NCBI RefSeq assembly: GCF_022870865.1
Contig: NZ_CP091508.1
Coordinates: 1,054,001-1,118,000, forward strand
Length of the DNA: 64,000 nt
DNA from: Uruburuella testudinis
GTDB taxonomy: Bacteria; Pseudomonadota; Gammaproteobacteria; Burkholderiales; Neisseriaceae
Direction of reading: 5' to 3'
Under the pieces are notes generated by a model. The model worked only from the letters and a program-made list of their open reading frames with translations. It was not told the DNA's origin and ran no database searches. A program made the translations under genes and the position numbers. This document shows, in pieces, positions 15,501 through 24,301 of this stretch; within the stretch, counting starts at the first letter, position 1, and each line of letters begins with the position of its first letter.

Positions 15501-17331
15501 CCTGCATATTGACGTTGCCGCCAAGACTGCCGACTTGTGATTTGACTTGCTCGACTTGGCTGCTGTGGCTGTCTTGACGGTTTTTCATCCAACCGCTGAA
15601 ATATTCGGTGTCGGAGATTTGCGCCGAGCCGATGCCGCTGCCCACTTGGGTTTCACTGAGGGATTGGCGGTTTTGGCCGGACAGGATATTGATGTTGCCG
15701 GCCGCATTGAGGTTGAGATTGTTTTGGGCAACGATGGTGCTGCCGATCACATCAATATCGCGCCCGCTTTGCAGCGCCGCCGCCCCGCCGACGGAAAGGC
15801 TGCTGCCGGTGAGGTGGTTCAACGCGCCTTCACCTTGGCCGCGCTCGTTGAAACTGCCCAGCGGCATCAGGTGGTCGCGGTTGTCGATGCTCAAACCGCT
15901 GCGGCGGCTTTGGGCGCTTTGGTTTTGGTCGTCGGCAGCAAAGCCGAGACGGATGCTGTCGCGGGCGGAGAGCAGCGCATCGCCCTCAGCGCTGATTTGC
16001 GCGCCTTCGCTGCGGATGCCGCCTTCGGTGGCGATAATGTTCAGGTGTTGACCCGCCGCTAATTCGCTCACCACCGCTTGGGTGCGGCTGTTGTTTTGTG
16101 CGGCAGATGATTTGCTGCGCCCGCCGCCGACCACCAGCGGCGTTATCGCCGCCTGGCCGGCTTTGAAGGCCGCCAGATCGCGGGCAAACCAAGTGCCCAC
16201 GGCGCTGCCGCTGTTTTGGCTGCCGGCCGTGGATTGGTCGTAAGCGGTTTTGGCGGCGGCAATGGGGTTGTAGGTGACCCCGATGCTGAGGCCGCTCTGT
16301 TTGCTTTGCTGCTCGCTGCGGCTGCTGTCGGTGATATACGCCGCATCAAGGTTGACTGCGCGGCCTTGCAGGTTCAAATCGCCGCCGGCATTCAGACGGC
16401 CTGCGCTGATGTTGAGCGCCTCGCCGGCCAGAAGGGTGGTGGTGCCTGTGCTGCTGCCGATTTGGCTGAGGGTGAGGCTTTCGCTTGTGCCGTCTTGTTG
16501 CAGGCTGTGGCGGGATTTGCTGTAGCCGACGGCGGCAACGCCGTTTGCAAGCGAGGCGGTGAGGCCCGAGCGCTTACGCTCGTGAAACTCATGATCCGAA
16601 TACGCATTCTCAGCCGCGGTGATGTTGACATCATTGCCGGCCGTCAACACCGTGAGGCCGTCTGAAACCGCATGGCTGCCGCGCACATTCACATCCTGCC
16701 CGGCACGAACCACCACTTCCTTGCCCTCGATGCTGCTGCCGACCGCTTCATCGTGTTGGCGGCGGTATTGGTCGAGCGAGGTTGTTTTAGAAACCATGCT
16801 GCGCGATTCGTTGTACAGCGAGTCGTCTAAATCCAGCGTTTGACGGCCTTCGCTGATGTCGACATTGCGGCCGGAGAGGGTGGTGCGGCCGCCGTCGCTG
16901 GCAATGCTGCCTTGGCGGATGGTCAAATCATCTTTGGCCGAAATCAGAATATCGCCCGCCGCACCGATAACGGTGCCGGCTTCCGAAGTTTGGGCAACGT
17001 GGCGGTGGTTGCGGTCGGAGAGTTCACCCTGTTTGCTGTGGGATGAAAGCTTGGCGGTGCCTAAATCGATACGGCCGTCTGAAATGATTTGCGTTTGGCC
17101 GTTGGCGGCTTCGTTACGCAGATTGGCGGCGACGAAATCGATGCTTTCGTTGGCTTTCAGGCTTAAGCGGCCGTCTGAAGCGTTGTTGACATACAAAGCG
17201 GCGACGCGGTCGATTTGGGTTTGGCCGTTGCGCTCATCGCCGCCGGTGGCGGTGGTGGAGGCGATGCGGATGCGGTCGGCTTCGACGGCGAGGAGGGTGT
17301 CGGCGTAATAATTAAAAAGGCCGTCTGAAAG
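12505..17331 (-). CDS. Headless CdiA/FHA-type exoprotein with C-terminal toxin
   Basis: The frame is open from 17331 to 12505. A TTG at 17196 gives 1563 residues, but there is no signal peptide, no TPS secretion domain and no convincing ribosome site, so it is 5' truncated. Roughly the first 900 residues are FHA-type repeats (LSAGGNLTLQSTGGDIRL and similar). Then come a pretoxin region (LNAVTAALTGVLRGQTEVQA), VENN at about 1294-1297, and a toxin tip ending FEWDVQLSKTGKSKLGW, then THDG-like text (SRDG replaced by TRDG) and LNVSLDGKITHK. I recognise this end as like polymorphic toxin type 17 (moderate certainty; probably a nuclease). The frame begins inside an inverted DUS pair. No cdiB partner gene is in the window. 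Long open frames on the opposite strand are shadows. Confidence 0.75.
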   Translation of the reverse strand, partial: LSDGLFNYYADTLLAVEADRIRIASTTATGGDERNGQTQIDRVAALYVNNASDGRLSLKANESIDFVAANLRNEAANGQTQIISDGRIDLGTAKLSSHSKQGELSDRNHRHVAQTSEAGTVIGAAGDILISAKDDLTIRQGSIASDGGRTTLSGRNVDISEGRQTLDLDDSLYNESRSMVSKTTSLDQYRRQHDEAVGSSIEGKEVVVRAGQDVNVRGSHAVSDGLTVLTAGNDVNITAAENAYSDHEFHERKRSGLTASLANGVAAVGYSKSRHSLQQDGTSESLTLSQIGSSTGTTTLLAGEALNISAGRLNAGGDLNLQGRAVNLDAAYITDSSRSEQQSKQSGLSIGVTYNPIAAAKTAYDQSTAGSQNSGSAVGTWFARDLAAFKAGQAAITPLVVGGGRSKSSAAQNNSRTQAVVSELAAGQHLNIIATEGGIRSEGAQISAEGDALLSARDSIRLGFAADDQNQSAQSRRSGLSIDNRDHLMPLGSFNERGQGEGALNHLTGSSLSVGGAAALQSGRDIDVIGSTIVAQNNLNLNAAGNINILSGQNRQSLSETQVGSGIGSAQISDTEYFSGWMKNRQDSHSSQVEQVKSQVGSLGGNVNMQAGAGYTQQVADVAAAKDINITANNINILDDYNRGSSHQSERDVKIGTFAKVSSPLIELAYAVEDAADSNAGDRTRALQGMAAAAQGYQLYDAVGKVTDAAARNTKVAADALKNGVAVNPDDLQQGAVLAKAEAGVGFKTANASQNQSYADSRRNTLSAGGNLTLQSTGGDIRLQHTAATAGGTLSLDSAQNISLESGHSSRHRDGKNSSFGASVGVGVSVGAQTGVYVYAEAGATKGRQRLDADGHNPTELAADKILLAGQGDTTLRGATVTANRIDADVKGRLNIESVQDTLSQTSKQSGAGARIQIALGSAWEASGNFNQSKASGSSNTVHTQSGLFAGDGGYHINADSVHLKGGAIASTAAKENNGLTANALTFEDIQNHSSYNASGVSLSGGYGGSLSSSEAFQQSPLGQASAVAGQSISQGPGYSPTLPQYDSGSDSSITRATLSAGRLNIGGQETTTQALGIHSDTETAHQKLAELPDIQQILRNQQAAASATADITSAVRTFSGNMAQKAQQKQAELRTQAEQELQTYDSDAWVLYQAMNEADKQAALLLANPEYAQSTQLAQDWGNGGSKARALNAVTAALTGVLRGQTEVQATANALAPYAAAGIGNTFGHGENKNEAAQYALHGILGATLAYLNNANPLSGGSAAIASEAAVQSLAAQYNDGQTAIDPTTGEFNPNLLSESEKEKLRSLSAAIGSIFGGIAGNSTFNTQLAGVIGQNAVENNGLGFTDIKQMIAELNQAETEQQKQAVLNKYRQKGERNRQAELAKCNNQGDECHLKTLDGLRDINRSAVATTDNGLFLLFTENGRNILAAQGLAQEINNRDIAAHESQLSGTGKVADFAVNKGLPLAAAVYGGVKSFSTQIQAHKIANKETKLTYIDEPVFNPVGTVSSAQQWTIKSRLKYVSLPTEGKIRYIPPEGYNPNTPLPRGPNNGYIDKFGNEWTKGPSRTSNQAFEWDVQLSKTGKSKLGWATRDGSHLNVSLDGKITHK

Positions 17332-17361
17332 GTTTTAAAAAAACGGATTTCAGACGGCCTT
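17317..17361. terminator. Inverted DUS pair at the truncated end of the CdiA-type gene
   Basis: A 14-bp perfect inverted repeat (17317-17330 with 17348-17361), each arm a DUS with flanking bases. It can act as a terminator for the immunity gene upstream on the minus strand (17434-17793). It also forms the exact left edge of the headless protein (codons LSDGLFN). Confidence 0.6.
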
Positions 17362-17433
17362 GTTAGTTTTATAAAGTTTGCAGATGTGCGCACGGTTACG
17401 CCGCTTGGGGCGGCTAACCTTACCTACGACTTG

Positions 17434-17793
17434 TTACAAATTTGGATGATAATCTTCAAACTCCCAGGAGAAAAATTTTAATAAATTTGATAAAGATAAA
17501 TCCCAAGTCTCTTTTGAAGAGTATAGCAAGATTTTGTTGATTTCATTTTTGATGATTACATGATTAAATTCTTCCATTACTAACGCATTTGACCAAAAAA
17601 AACCTTCTTTTCTGCAATTATGTGCAATCCATTTAGGAGAACAAACACAGACTGAAAATATTGATGATCCCTGCTCACCTTCTATACCAATATCTAAATC
17701 TATCCATTGGTGAAAGTTATCTGCAATTTCAGGGGTAAATTCTTCAAAATTCTCATTATATAGGTTTATATTTCTTAAAGTTAATTTAATCAT
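17434..17793 (-). CDS. Immunity protein, Imm8-like
   Basis: 119 residues, soluble, acidic. The text IADNFHQWIDLDIGIEGEQGSSIFSVCVCSPKWI (about 23-56) fits the Imm8 family pattern (PE..F...l...iG..g....f.v.V.sP.Wl), with a helical C-terminal half. The ATG overlaps the end of the broken toxin gene by 4 bp. The reading frame is intact although the toxin is frameshifted, so the immunity function may have been kept to protect against kin that still carry the toxin. Base composition is AT-rich like other immunity genes here. Confidence 0.65.
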   Translation of the reverse strand: MIKLTLRNINLYNENFEEFTPEIADNFHQWIDLDIGIEGEQGSSIFSVCVCSPKWIAHNCRKEGFFWSNALVMEEFNHVIIKNEINKILLYSSKETWDLSLSNLLKFFSWEFEDYHPNL

Positions 17794-18486
17794 TTTATAT
17801 TTAGATGTCCGTTAGTTAAAGTTTTTCCATCAGTACTTCTAATAATAAAATTAGCTTGTACCCCTGTTGGATTAAATGATTTTGGAGTATAGATTTTTGT
17901 GGTAGGAGGGCGATACAGCCTTGTACCATCCGCACTTAATAAACACCCTTTGCAAGAAGGACTATTAACTGGTTTAGCTCCATCACCAACCCAAATTTTT
18001 CCTAATTTATCGGCTTCTTGGCGGGTTGCTGAGCCAATGCCAAAATTGATTTCACCTCTTCTATTTGGCCGCATAGCTTTCCAATCATTTAAAGCACTTT
18101 TGCTAATCTTGAACAGCAATATTTTTTAAGTTTTGTTCATTTAATTCATTAATTAACTTAGGATAGGTAGCCGCATTAGCTGTTCCTCCTGATGTAATGC
18201 GCACAGTTACTGGTGTAGCTGGCTTAGGTCTTGGTACTGAAATTCCCACTTTACCCACACTCAGCGTATTCACCGCCAGTTACACATAATTGGCAGCTTG
18301 TTCAGACAGGCCGAGCTGTTTCAAACCCTGGACAGTAATCGTAGGTTTTTGTTCGCTGGCTTTTTTTCCGAAATTGCTCAAACCGGTAATCAGATGGTCG
18401 CTTGATGAAGCAAGGCCAACTGCTGCCGCACCAACGTCTGCGTACCGTGCAACGTGATTTGCATGAACAATTGAGCCAAATTCCAT
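17790..18486 (-). pseudogene. Broken CDI/hemagglutinin toxin module
   Basis: On the minus strand the frame starts MEFGSIVHANHVARYADVGA, stops at 18280 after SEQAANYV, continues in the same frame (LAVNTLSVGKVGISVPRPKP to NEQNLKNIAVQD) to a second stop near 18117, then shifts frame into SKSALNDWKAMRPN, ATRQEADKLGKIWVGDGAK, SADGTRLYRPPTTK and TGVQANF, ending NGHLNIK at 17790. The ADRLGKIWVGDGA...YRPP...TGVQANF...GNGHL pattern is one I associate with C-terminal domains of neisserial and related hemagglutinins; its activity is unknown to me. One nonsense codon and one frameshift make it inactive as written. Confidence 0.65.
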
Positions 18487-18516
18487 TCTTGGCTACTCAA
18501 GCCACATTCAATCAAG

Positions 18517-18963
18517 ATGAGGCATGATATCGGCCAAGCAGATGTAGAGGCAATTATCGCCGAAGTATTCCGAAGTTCAGGGGTAAAGCTGACGGCGGAT
18601 GATCCAATTATCGCTGTATTGCTGATACAGGAAGCCCGGTTGGAAGCTTTGTTTAAAGAACAGCGTATCAATATCGAACAAGGCTTGGCAGAGTATGTGG
18701 CAGAAATTGACGAATCGCAGAAAGCTACGGTGAAGGCGGCGGAAGGGCTGAAAACATATCGGGAGCAGATTCTGACGGAGCTTCTGGCCAAAAACGACGA
18801 GAATCTTAAGGAAAGCGAAGGCCGTATTTATGCGGCCATACAGCCGAAGATTGCAGCTCAGAATAAGGCTTTGGCAGATGAAATTGCAGCCAAGATGAAC
18901 CGTTCTTGGCTGGTGGCCGCGCTGCTTGGATTTTGTACTTTGTTGGTGCTGAAATTTGTGTAG
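18517..18963 (+). CDS. TraM-like (Activator-TraM family) coiled-coil protein with C-terminal membrane anchor
   Basis: 148 residues. The N-terminus (VEAIIAEVFRSSGVKLTADDPIIAVLLIQEARLEALFKEQ) matches the look of the TraM family found in conjugative elements: a short helical domain with DDPI, then a long Ala/Glu-rich coiled coil (about 45-125) and one C-terminal membrane helix (SWLVAALLGFCTLLVLKFV). The name TraM activator is historical and function in such elements is poorly defined. It is the first gene of a plus-strand group leading to the integrase and may be a relic of an integrative conjugative element. Confidence 0.5.
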   Translation: MRHDIGQADVEAIIAEVFRSSGVKLTADDPIIAVLLIQEARLEALFKEQRINIEQGLAEYVAEIDESQKATVKAAEGLKTYREQILTELLAKNDENLKESEGRIYAAIQPKIAAQNKALADEIAAKMNRSWLVAALLGFCTLLVLKFV

Positions 18964-18971
18964 GAGGCACT

Positions 18972-19211
18972 GTGCTGACAGAAGAAAAGAAGGCGGTTGC
19001 CACGGTAAAAGTTAATTCGTCGTTTGCTCTGGCAGAAGAGCAATTTCCGCATTACCGGCTGGTTCCGCTTGATACGGACAGACAAGGTTATCTCTGCCTG
19101 CTTTTCTATATCAGCTCGGCAAGTTTCCTGGTGCTGGAGCCGCGTATCAAACGGTATGCGGCGATCAGGAAGGGCTTTGCTGTTGGAAAACGCAGCATAT
19201 CCCGATTTTGA
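18972..19211 (+). CDS. Unknown small protein of the integrative element
   Basis: 79 residues from a GTG at 18972 preceded by AGGAGG at 18962-18967, a strong ribosome site close to the start. No family is recognised. The text AEEQFPHYRLVPLDTDRQGYLCLLFYISSASFLVLEPRIKRYAAIRKG is mixed hydrophobic and basic. It starts 8 bp after the TraM-like stop and probably shares its transcript. An in-frame ATG at 18906 would overlap the TraM-like gene and lacks a ribosome site. Confidence 0.5.
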   Translation: MLTEEKKAVATVKVNSSFALAEEQFPHYRLVPLDTDRQGYLCLLFYISSASFLVLEPRIKRYAAIRKGFAVGKRSISRF

Positions 19212-19432
19212 AGTGGGGAGAAGCTCATGTAAATGACGTTTAATGCGGTGGAGGCTGCGGATTACTGTAAATGCCATCCTGAAACAATTAGAGAACATAT
19301 CAGAGAAGGCCGTCTGAAAGCATCGAAGCCCGGTCGTGCCTATTGTATTACATTGTCTGCACTTGACGCTTTTCTAAAGGATTTGGCAAATAACCAATTG
19401 CAGACTTCACTCAAAAGCAGGAGTGAAGAAAA

Positions 19433-20561
<1,129 letters not shown>

Positions 20562-20795
20562 GGATAACAGCAAAGGCGGCTATTGTAACACAAACTGCGC
20601 GCTATTCAAGGCTGCGGCCAAACAATCCGCTATTCAATCCGCCGCAGCAATTATTTAAGGCAGCTGCGCTATAGCCATTCAATCAACAATCTGATCGTAT
20701 AGGGTCAGCGTGATCTGAAGTAGGTGGTTTTTCAGGGCAAAAGTGCCAAACCAAACAGCCTCACACTCTTTATCCTGTTTTTGACTTGTGGTCTG
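20562..20795. other. Intergenic DNA right of the tRNA, no gene
   Basis: Between the tRNA and the family A repeat I see no ORF with support. Composition is mixed, and no terminal repeat of the tRNA is visible. Confidence 0.4.
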
Positions 20796-20950
20796 ATACG
20801 CATTCACAAAAGTAATTGAACAAGGCGGCGAGTCGAAGACAGTACACACGAACGGGGCTGGTTGATTTGGTGCTTCAGCACCTTAATGAAACCGGTTCTC
20901 TTCGAGATTAGGCGAACCAATGTTGTTAGGTTATTTTTGTGAATGGGTAT
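20796..20950 (+). repeat. Family A terminal-inverted-repeat element, near full length
   Basis: 155 bp with ends ATACGCATTCACAAAAG and TTTTTGTGAATGGGTAT, which are inverted copies of each other. The interior carries the family text (GAACAAGGCGGCGAG, TTGGTGCTTCAGC, CGAACCAATG, GTTAGGTTA). No coding capacity. Used here as the reference orientation. Confidence 0.75.
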
Positions 20951-21007
20951 TATCAGTTGATTGCTTGGAATAGGGGGAAATGCTTTGATGTAATCAGGCA
21001 TTGGAAA

Positions 21008-21033
21008 AGGCCGTCTGAAAATTCAGACGGCCT
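21008..21033. terminator. Inverted DUS pair (terminator)
   Basis: Two DUS in inverted orientation with a 2-bp loop, followed on the minus strand by a T run. It fits termination of the minus-strand zinc-ribbon membrane protein gene ending at 21093. Confidence 0.7.
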
Positions 21034-21092
21034 GATATCTGCTTGGAATTTCAGTGCTTTCGGGTAACTGTTGATGACTGAAATGCCTGAAG

Positions 21093-21770
21093 TCAGCCAA
21101 AAAATTGAGCAAGAAGATAGCCGATGAAAACCAAAATAACGATTAATATCAGAATAATCATTAAACTTACCAGAGCGTTGCTGCCATGAAACCATGTCTG
21201 CCAAGCTGAACGGGCGCCGATTTCCTCACGCAGTTCTTGTTCCAATTTTTCGCGGATTTTTTTACGCAGGCGTTTTTCTTCTTCTTGCTTTTCTTTTAAT
21301 AATTTGTGCGCAATTTCATGTTGTTTTCTGTGTTCGAAAGCAACTTTTTCCTGCCATTCTATCCGTTTTCTTTGAATTAAGGCTTCAGACGAGGAGTCGA
21401 AATGCAGATGGCAAATCGGGCATTCTTTGCTCTCCGGATCTTCAATAATGGTGTAGCATACCGGGCATTGCGGCACGGGTTCGGGCAATGCAGGTTTTTC
21501 CTGTTCGGTATCAATTACGGGGGCGAGCTCGAGCGAGCGGCGGGTAATAACATCGAGCCCGAGATAGTTGAAATAGTGCTGGGCATTTTCGCGCTCTGCA
21601 TGAGTGCAACGCTCGGCAATAATTGCTTGCGGGTGATCCCGCAATGCTTGAATCAAATCTTCGGCTTCTTGTTGAGGAAGATTATCGCGGATGCAGGCGT
21701 CTATCCGTGTTCTGTCTATACCGGGCGGGTAGGAAACATAGACATCGTAAAAATTTTGTTGCGTGCTCAT
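21093..21770 (-). CDS. Conserved neisserial zinc-ribbon membrane protein, unknown function
   Basis: 225 residues. The first 75 residues form a small soluble domain with VSYPPGIDRTRIDACIRDNLPQQEAEDLIQAL, which repeats a theme of short Ala/Asp helices. A zinc ribbon CPVCYTIIEDPESKECPICHLHF follows (CxxC...CxxC, about 102-124), then a long Glu/Lys/Arg coiled coil (about 130-185) and one C-terminal membrane helix (LVSLMIILILIVILVFIGYLLAQFF). The soluble part should face the cytoplasm. I do not know a named family. It stands alone with its own terminator. Confidence 0.6.
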   Translation of the reverse strand: MSTQQNFYDVYVSYPPGIDRTRIDACIRDNLPQQEAEDLIQALRDHPQAIIAERCTHAERENAQHYFNYLGLDVITRRSLELAPVIDTEQEKPALPEPVPQCPVCYTIIEDPESKECPICHLHFDSSSEALIQRKRIEWQEKVAFEHRKQHEIAHKLLKEKQEEEKRLRKKIREKLEQELREEIGARSAWQTWFHGSNALVSLMIILILIVILVFIGYLLAQFFG

Positions 21771-22160
21771 TGCTCTTCCGTATAAAAGCGCACCTTGGAA
21801 TGAGTAGAAACAGTGTTATATCTATTCAAAAAATAAGCTGAGAAGATGGCGGGCTGAAAGAACCGGTACGGCGAAGTGGGCCAGCGCAGTCAGGTTATTT
21901 TTGAATAAGTATCACATTCCATTTATACTGTATTTTATGCTATGCGTAATAGATATTTGGCTGTTGGGTTTTAGTTTTTAAGGATATCCCAGCAGATATT
22001 GTTTGTCAGGAAACCATATATAAAAGGTAGTTAATTTAGGATTAACGGTATAAACTGTTTAATTCAATGTAAAAAATTTTAATGCGAGAAATGTATGTTT
22101 GCAATCAAGAAAGCCGGCTGCGATAACCTAAGATTGAGCATTATCAAATGATGGGATTCA
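21771..22160. other. Intergenic DNA with a degenerate family A element
   Basis: No supported gene. 21828-21912 (TTCAAAAAATAAGCTGAGAA to AGGTTATTTTTGAATAAGTAT) resembles an internally altered family A element. The rest is AT-rich and probably contains the promoter of the zinc-ribbon gene. Confidence 0.4.
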
Positions 22161-22213
22161 AACACAAAATTACCGGCCGTCTGAATATTTCAGACGGCCG
22201 GTAATTTTGTGTT
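22161..22213. terminator. 25-bp perfect palindromic hairpin built on a DUS pair (erpA terminator)
   Basis: The left arm 22161-22185 and right arm 22189-22213 are perfect reverse complements with a 3-nt loop. The inner part of each arm is GGCCGTCTGAA, and the outer part AACACAAAATTACC extends the stem. It lies 14 bp beyond the erpA stop. Confidence 0.75.
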
Positions 22214-22227
22214 GAATCATTTCATTA

Positions 22228-22566
22228 TTAAACAGAGAAAGACGAACCGCACCCGCAGGTAGTAGCAGCGTTAGGATTGCGGATCACAAATTGAGAACCT
22301 TGCAGGCTTTCTGTGTAATCAATCTCGGCGCCGATCAGATATTGATAGCTCATCGGGTCAACTAAAAAGGTTAATCCGGATTTTTCAATTTCAAAATCGT
22401 CGTCATTTTTGATTTCGTCAAAGGTAAAACCGTATTGGAAGCCTGAGCAGCCGCCACCGTTTACAAAAACGCGCAATTTCAAATCGGGGTTGTTTTCTTC
22501 TGCAATTAAATCTGCCACTTTGGTGCAGCAGCTGTCTGTGAAGATAATCGGGCTTTCGTCTGACAT
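22228..22566 (-). CDS. erpA: Iron-sulfur cluster insertion protein ErpA
   Basis: 112 residues from the ATG at 22566, which has AAAGGA eight bases upstream. A longer in-frame start at 22611 has no such site and would add a 15-residue basic leader. A-type carrier with the three ligand cysteines in [11 protein letters not shown] and [10 protein letters not shown]. The middle [17 protein letters not shown] and [32 protein letters not shown] is typical of ErpA rather than IscA. It passes Fe-S clusters to apo-enzymes; the succinate dehydrogenase iron-sulfur subunit encoded in this window would be a typical client. Confidence 0.93.
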   Translation of the reverse strand: MSDESPIIFTDSCCTKVADLIAEENNPDLKLRVFVNGGGCSGFQYGFTFDEIKNDDDFEIEKSGLTFLVDPMSYQYLIGAEIDYTESLQGSQFVIRNPNAATTCGCGSSFSV

Positions 22567-22611
22567 GATGTGATTCCTTTTATATGAATATATGCGTTTA
22601 TTGTCGCGCAA

Positions 22612-22817
22612 ATGTTTCTGTTAGGCAAGGTTGGGGCAGGCGAGTTATTTATCAATGGCTGCGGCAGCTTGTGGTTTTATCATGAAATGCCAACAAGATA
22701 AATGGGCTGGAAATGTGCATTAATCAGGCCAAGAGCAAAACTTTCCGGCTGGTTTCAACTGAATTTTCCGATGCAGCGGTAAGCCGGATTGTTGTGAAAA
22801 ATGATGTAAACGGGTTT
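22612..22817. other. Intergenic DNA between erpA and the repressor gene
   Basis: No gene seen. It should hold the minus-strand erpA promoter. The plus-strand ORF beginning at 22713 runs through the repressor on the wrong strand and is a shadow. Confidence 0.4.
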
Positions 22818-23504
22818 TTAAATGTTACGCCCAAACCACTCCACCCGGCCGATAATGGCCACATCATCAGTAGCCTGATTAAGATTTATTTCAAAAGTAG
22901 GGTAGGCTTCGTTGGCCGAAATCACATTAACAATACCACCGGGCATCAATTGCAGCCTTTTTACCAGCAGGTTTTCATTAAGCCGCAATACATATAAACC
23001 GTCGCGGGGCGTGGTATCGCCGTGGTTGATCAGAATAGAGTCGCCATCATTCAGCACCCCTTCCATTGAATCGCCTTTAACAGAAATCACAGAAAGGTTT
23101 TTGGTGTCGCGGGTAATATAATTTTCAACCCAATAGCGGCGGAAGGCCATGGTGAACACCGGCTTTTCATCGCCCACCAATTGCCCATGCCCAGCGGCTG
23201 CCTGGATATCATAGCGGGGCACGAAGATAAATTCGCCGGTGTCTACAGGATTGCCTAAGGTGTCGTAGGCTGTTTGAGTCTGTATATTTGAGCCGGGAAA
23301 AGGCTCTCCTTCGCCGGTGAGCAGCCAATCAAGGTTGCAGCCTTTTAATTGTTTGATTTTTTTTAAAGTTTCTGCTTTGGGTAACCCACCTTCATTCCAA
23401 ATGCGGCTAAACCCGGCAATCGTCATATCGATGTCCGCGGCTATCTTAGCTTGCTTGGCTTCTTCTTTCCACAGATAAACCAGCCGGTCTTTAAATGTGC
23501 TCAT
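22818..23504 (-). CDS. CI/LexA-like repressor with S24 peptidase domain
   Basis: 228 residues. The N-terminal helix-turn-helix (KDRLVYLWKEEAKQAKIAADIDMTIAGFSRIWNEGGLPKAETL, 4-46) is followed by a linker and a LexA-type self-cleavage domain. Likely cleavage is in IQAAAGHGQ (Ala-Gly, near 104), the catalytic Ser is in VKGDSMEGVLNDGDSILI (near 145), and the Lys is in LNENLLVKRLQLMPGG (near 182). Such proteins are DNA-damage responsive and can control prophages or host genes. No phage genes adjoin it, so it may be a domesticated repressor. The AT-rich gap upstream contains a 14-bp inverted repeat that would suit autoregulation and control of the divergent small secreted protein. Confidence 0.85.
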   Translation of the reverse strand: MSTFKDRLVYLWKEEAKQAKIAADIDMTIAGFSRIWNEGGLPKAETLKKIKQLKGCNLDWLLTGEGEPFPGSNIQTQTAYDTLGNPVDTGEFIFVPRYDIQAAAGHGQLVGDEKPVFTMAFRRYWVENYITRDTKNLSVISVKGDSMEGVLNDGDSILINHGDTTPRDGLYVLRLNENLLVKRLQLMPGGIVNVISANEAYPTFEINLNQATDDVAIIGRVEWFGRNI

Positions 23505-23600
23505 TATATTTCCTTATTAAAAGTGTATTTTTTTATATGCTGCTGGCAGTTTTTGATATTTTACTTTAGTTTTTAGAATAAAGTAAGAAAAATTTTAACT

Positions 23601-23642
23601 TTACTAAGAAAAAAGATTGCTTATTTATTTTTTTCTTAGTAA
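23601..23642. promoter_or_regulatory. Candidate repressor operator
   Basis: TTACTAAGAAAAAA (23601-23614) and its exact reverse complement (23629-23642) are separated by 14 bp. A related half-site, AAAGTAAGAAAAAT, lies at 23580-23593. All sit in the AT-rich gap between the S24 repressor (start 23504, minus) and the small secreted protein (start 23806, plus), where an operator is expected. Confidence 0.45.
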
Positions 23643-23805
23643 TATGCTGGAAAGCTTAGGTTATATTTTGTTTTTGAGGTTTTATTTAGGAAAAATACTC
23701 AGTCTGCATATGAGCGCAACTTTGGTATGGTTATTGTTGAAAATATCTAAATAAAACTTTATTTTAAATTTAAAAAATTTTATTTTTGCGAAAGGTGCTG
23801 GATAG

Positions 23806-24081
23806 ATGGATATGAATAAGTTCAAAAAATTGATGCTGGCTTTGGCGCTCAGTGTGATTTTGGTGATGTTTCCGTTCAGTGGTTCGGAGGCTCAGTCTGC
23901 TGAAACACCGTTATCAGAATGGAATTGTGAGAAACTGCAGATGTTGCCTGTTCACCATATGGATTCAAAGCAACGTATGTTTTCAGGCCAATGTGATGCC
24001 GCAGAAGCAGGGCGGGCTTGGGAGCAATCTTATGGTGCTTTGGATGATGGCGGATTGGCCGCGGGTGTGGTGTATGAATAG
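23806..24081 (+). CDS. Small secreted protein, unknown
   Basis: 91 residues. Basic start MDMNKFKKLM, hydrophobic core LALALSVILVMFPF and a likely cleavage after GSEA or SEAQSA indicate export. The mature part of about 60 residues has two Cys (WNCEKLQ, SGQCDAAE) that could form one disulfide, and an acidic Gly-rich end. AAAGG lies 10-14 bp before the ATG. Family not recognised. It is divergent from the S24 repressor and may be controlled by it. Confidence 0.55.
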   Translation: MDMNKFKKLMLALALSVILVMFPFSGSEAQSAETPLSEWNCEKLQMLPVHHMDSKQRMFSGQCDAAEAGRAWEQSYGALDDGGLAAGVVYE

Positions 24082-24144
24082 CATCTGAATATTGCTGAGA
24101 ATGGAAAAAATCCATTGTAAAACAAGGGATTTTTTGTTGTATTT

Positions 24145-24235
24145 TGGCGGAGAGGAAGGGATTCGAACCCTCGATACGCTATTCACGTATACACGCTTTC
24201 CAGGCGTGCGACTTCAACCACTCATCCACCTCTCC
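24145..24235 (-). tRNA. tRNA-Ser (GGA)
   Basis: 91 nt with encoded CCA. The acceptor GGAGAGG pairs with CCTCTCC, the anticodon loop CTGGAAA gives GGA, and there is a long variable arm (TACGTGAATAGCGTA region) as in class II tRNAs and T loop TTCGAAT. Confidence 0.93.
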
Positions 24236-24301
24236 AAGTGTGATGTTTTGCAGCGATTTGTAAAGGGCGGATTATACGGTGGATTGATGTGGTGTGCAAT
24301 A

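Noticed and set aside
14649..16665. Several 150-220 residue open frames in other frames of the CdiA-type gene
   Set aside because: Ala/Pro-rich translations of a repetitive GC-rich gene in wrong frames; the 1563-residue frame explains the DNA.
20562..20795. A second tRNA attachment copy next to the tRNA
   Set aside because: I found no repeat of the tRNA 3' end here; the other end of the island must be outside the window.
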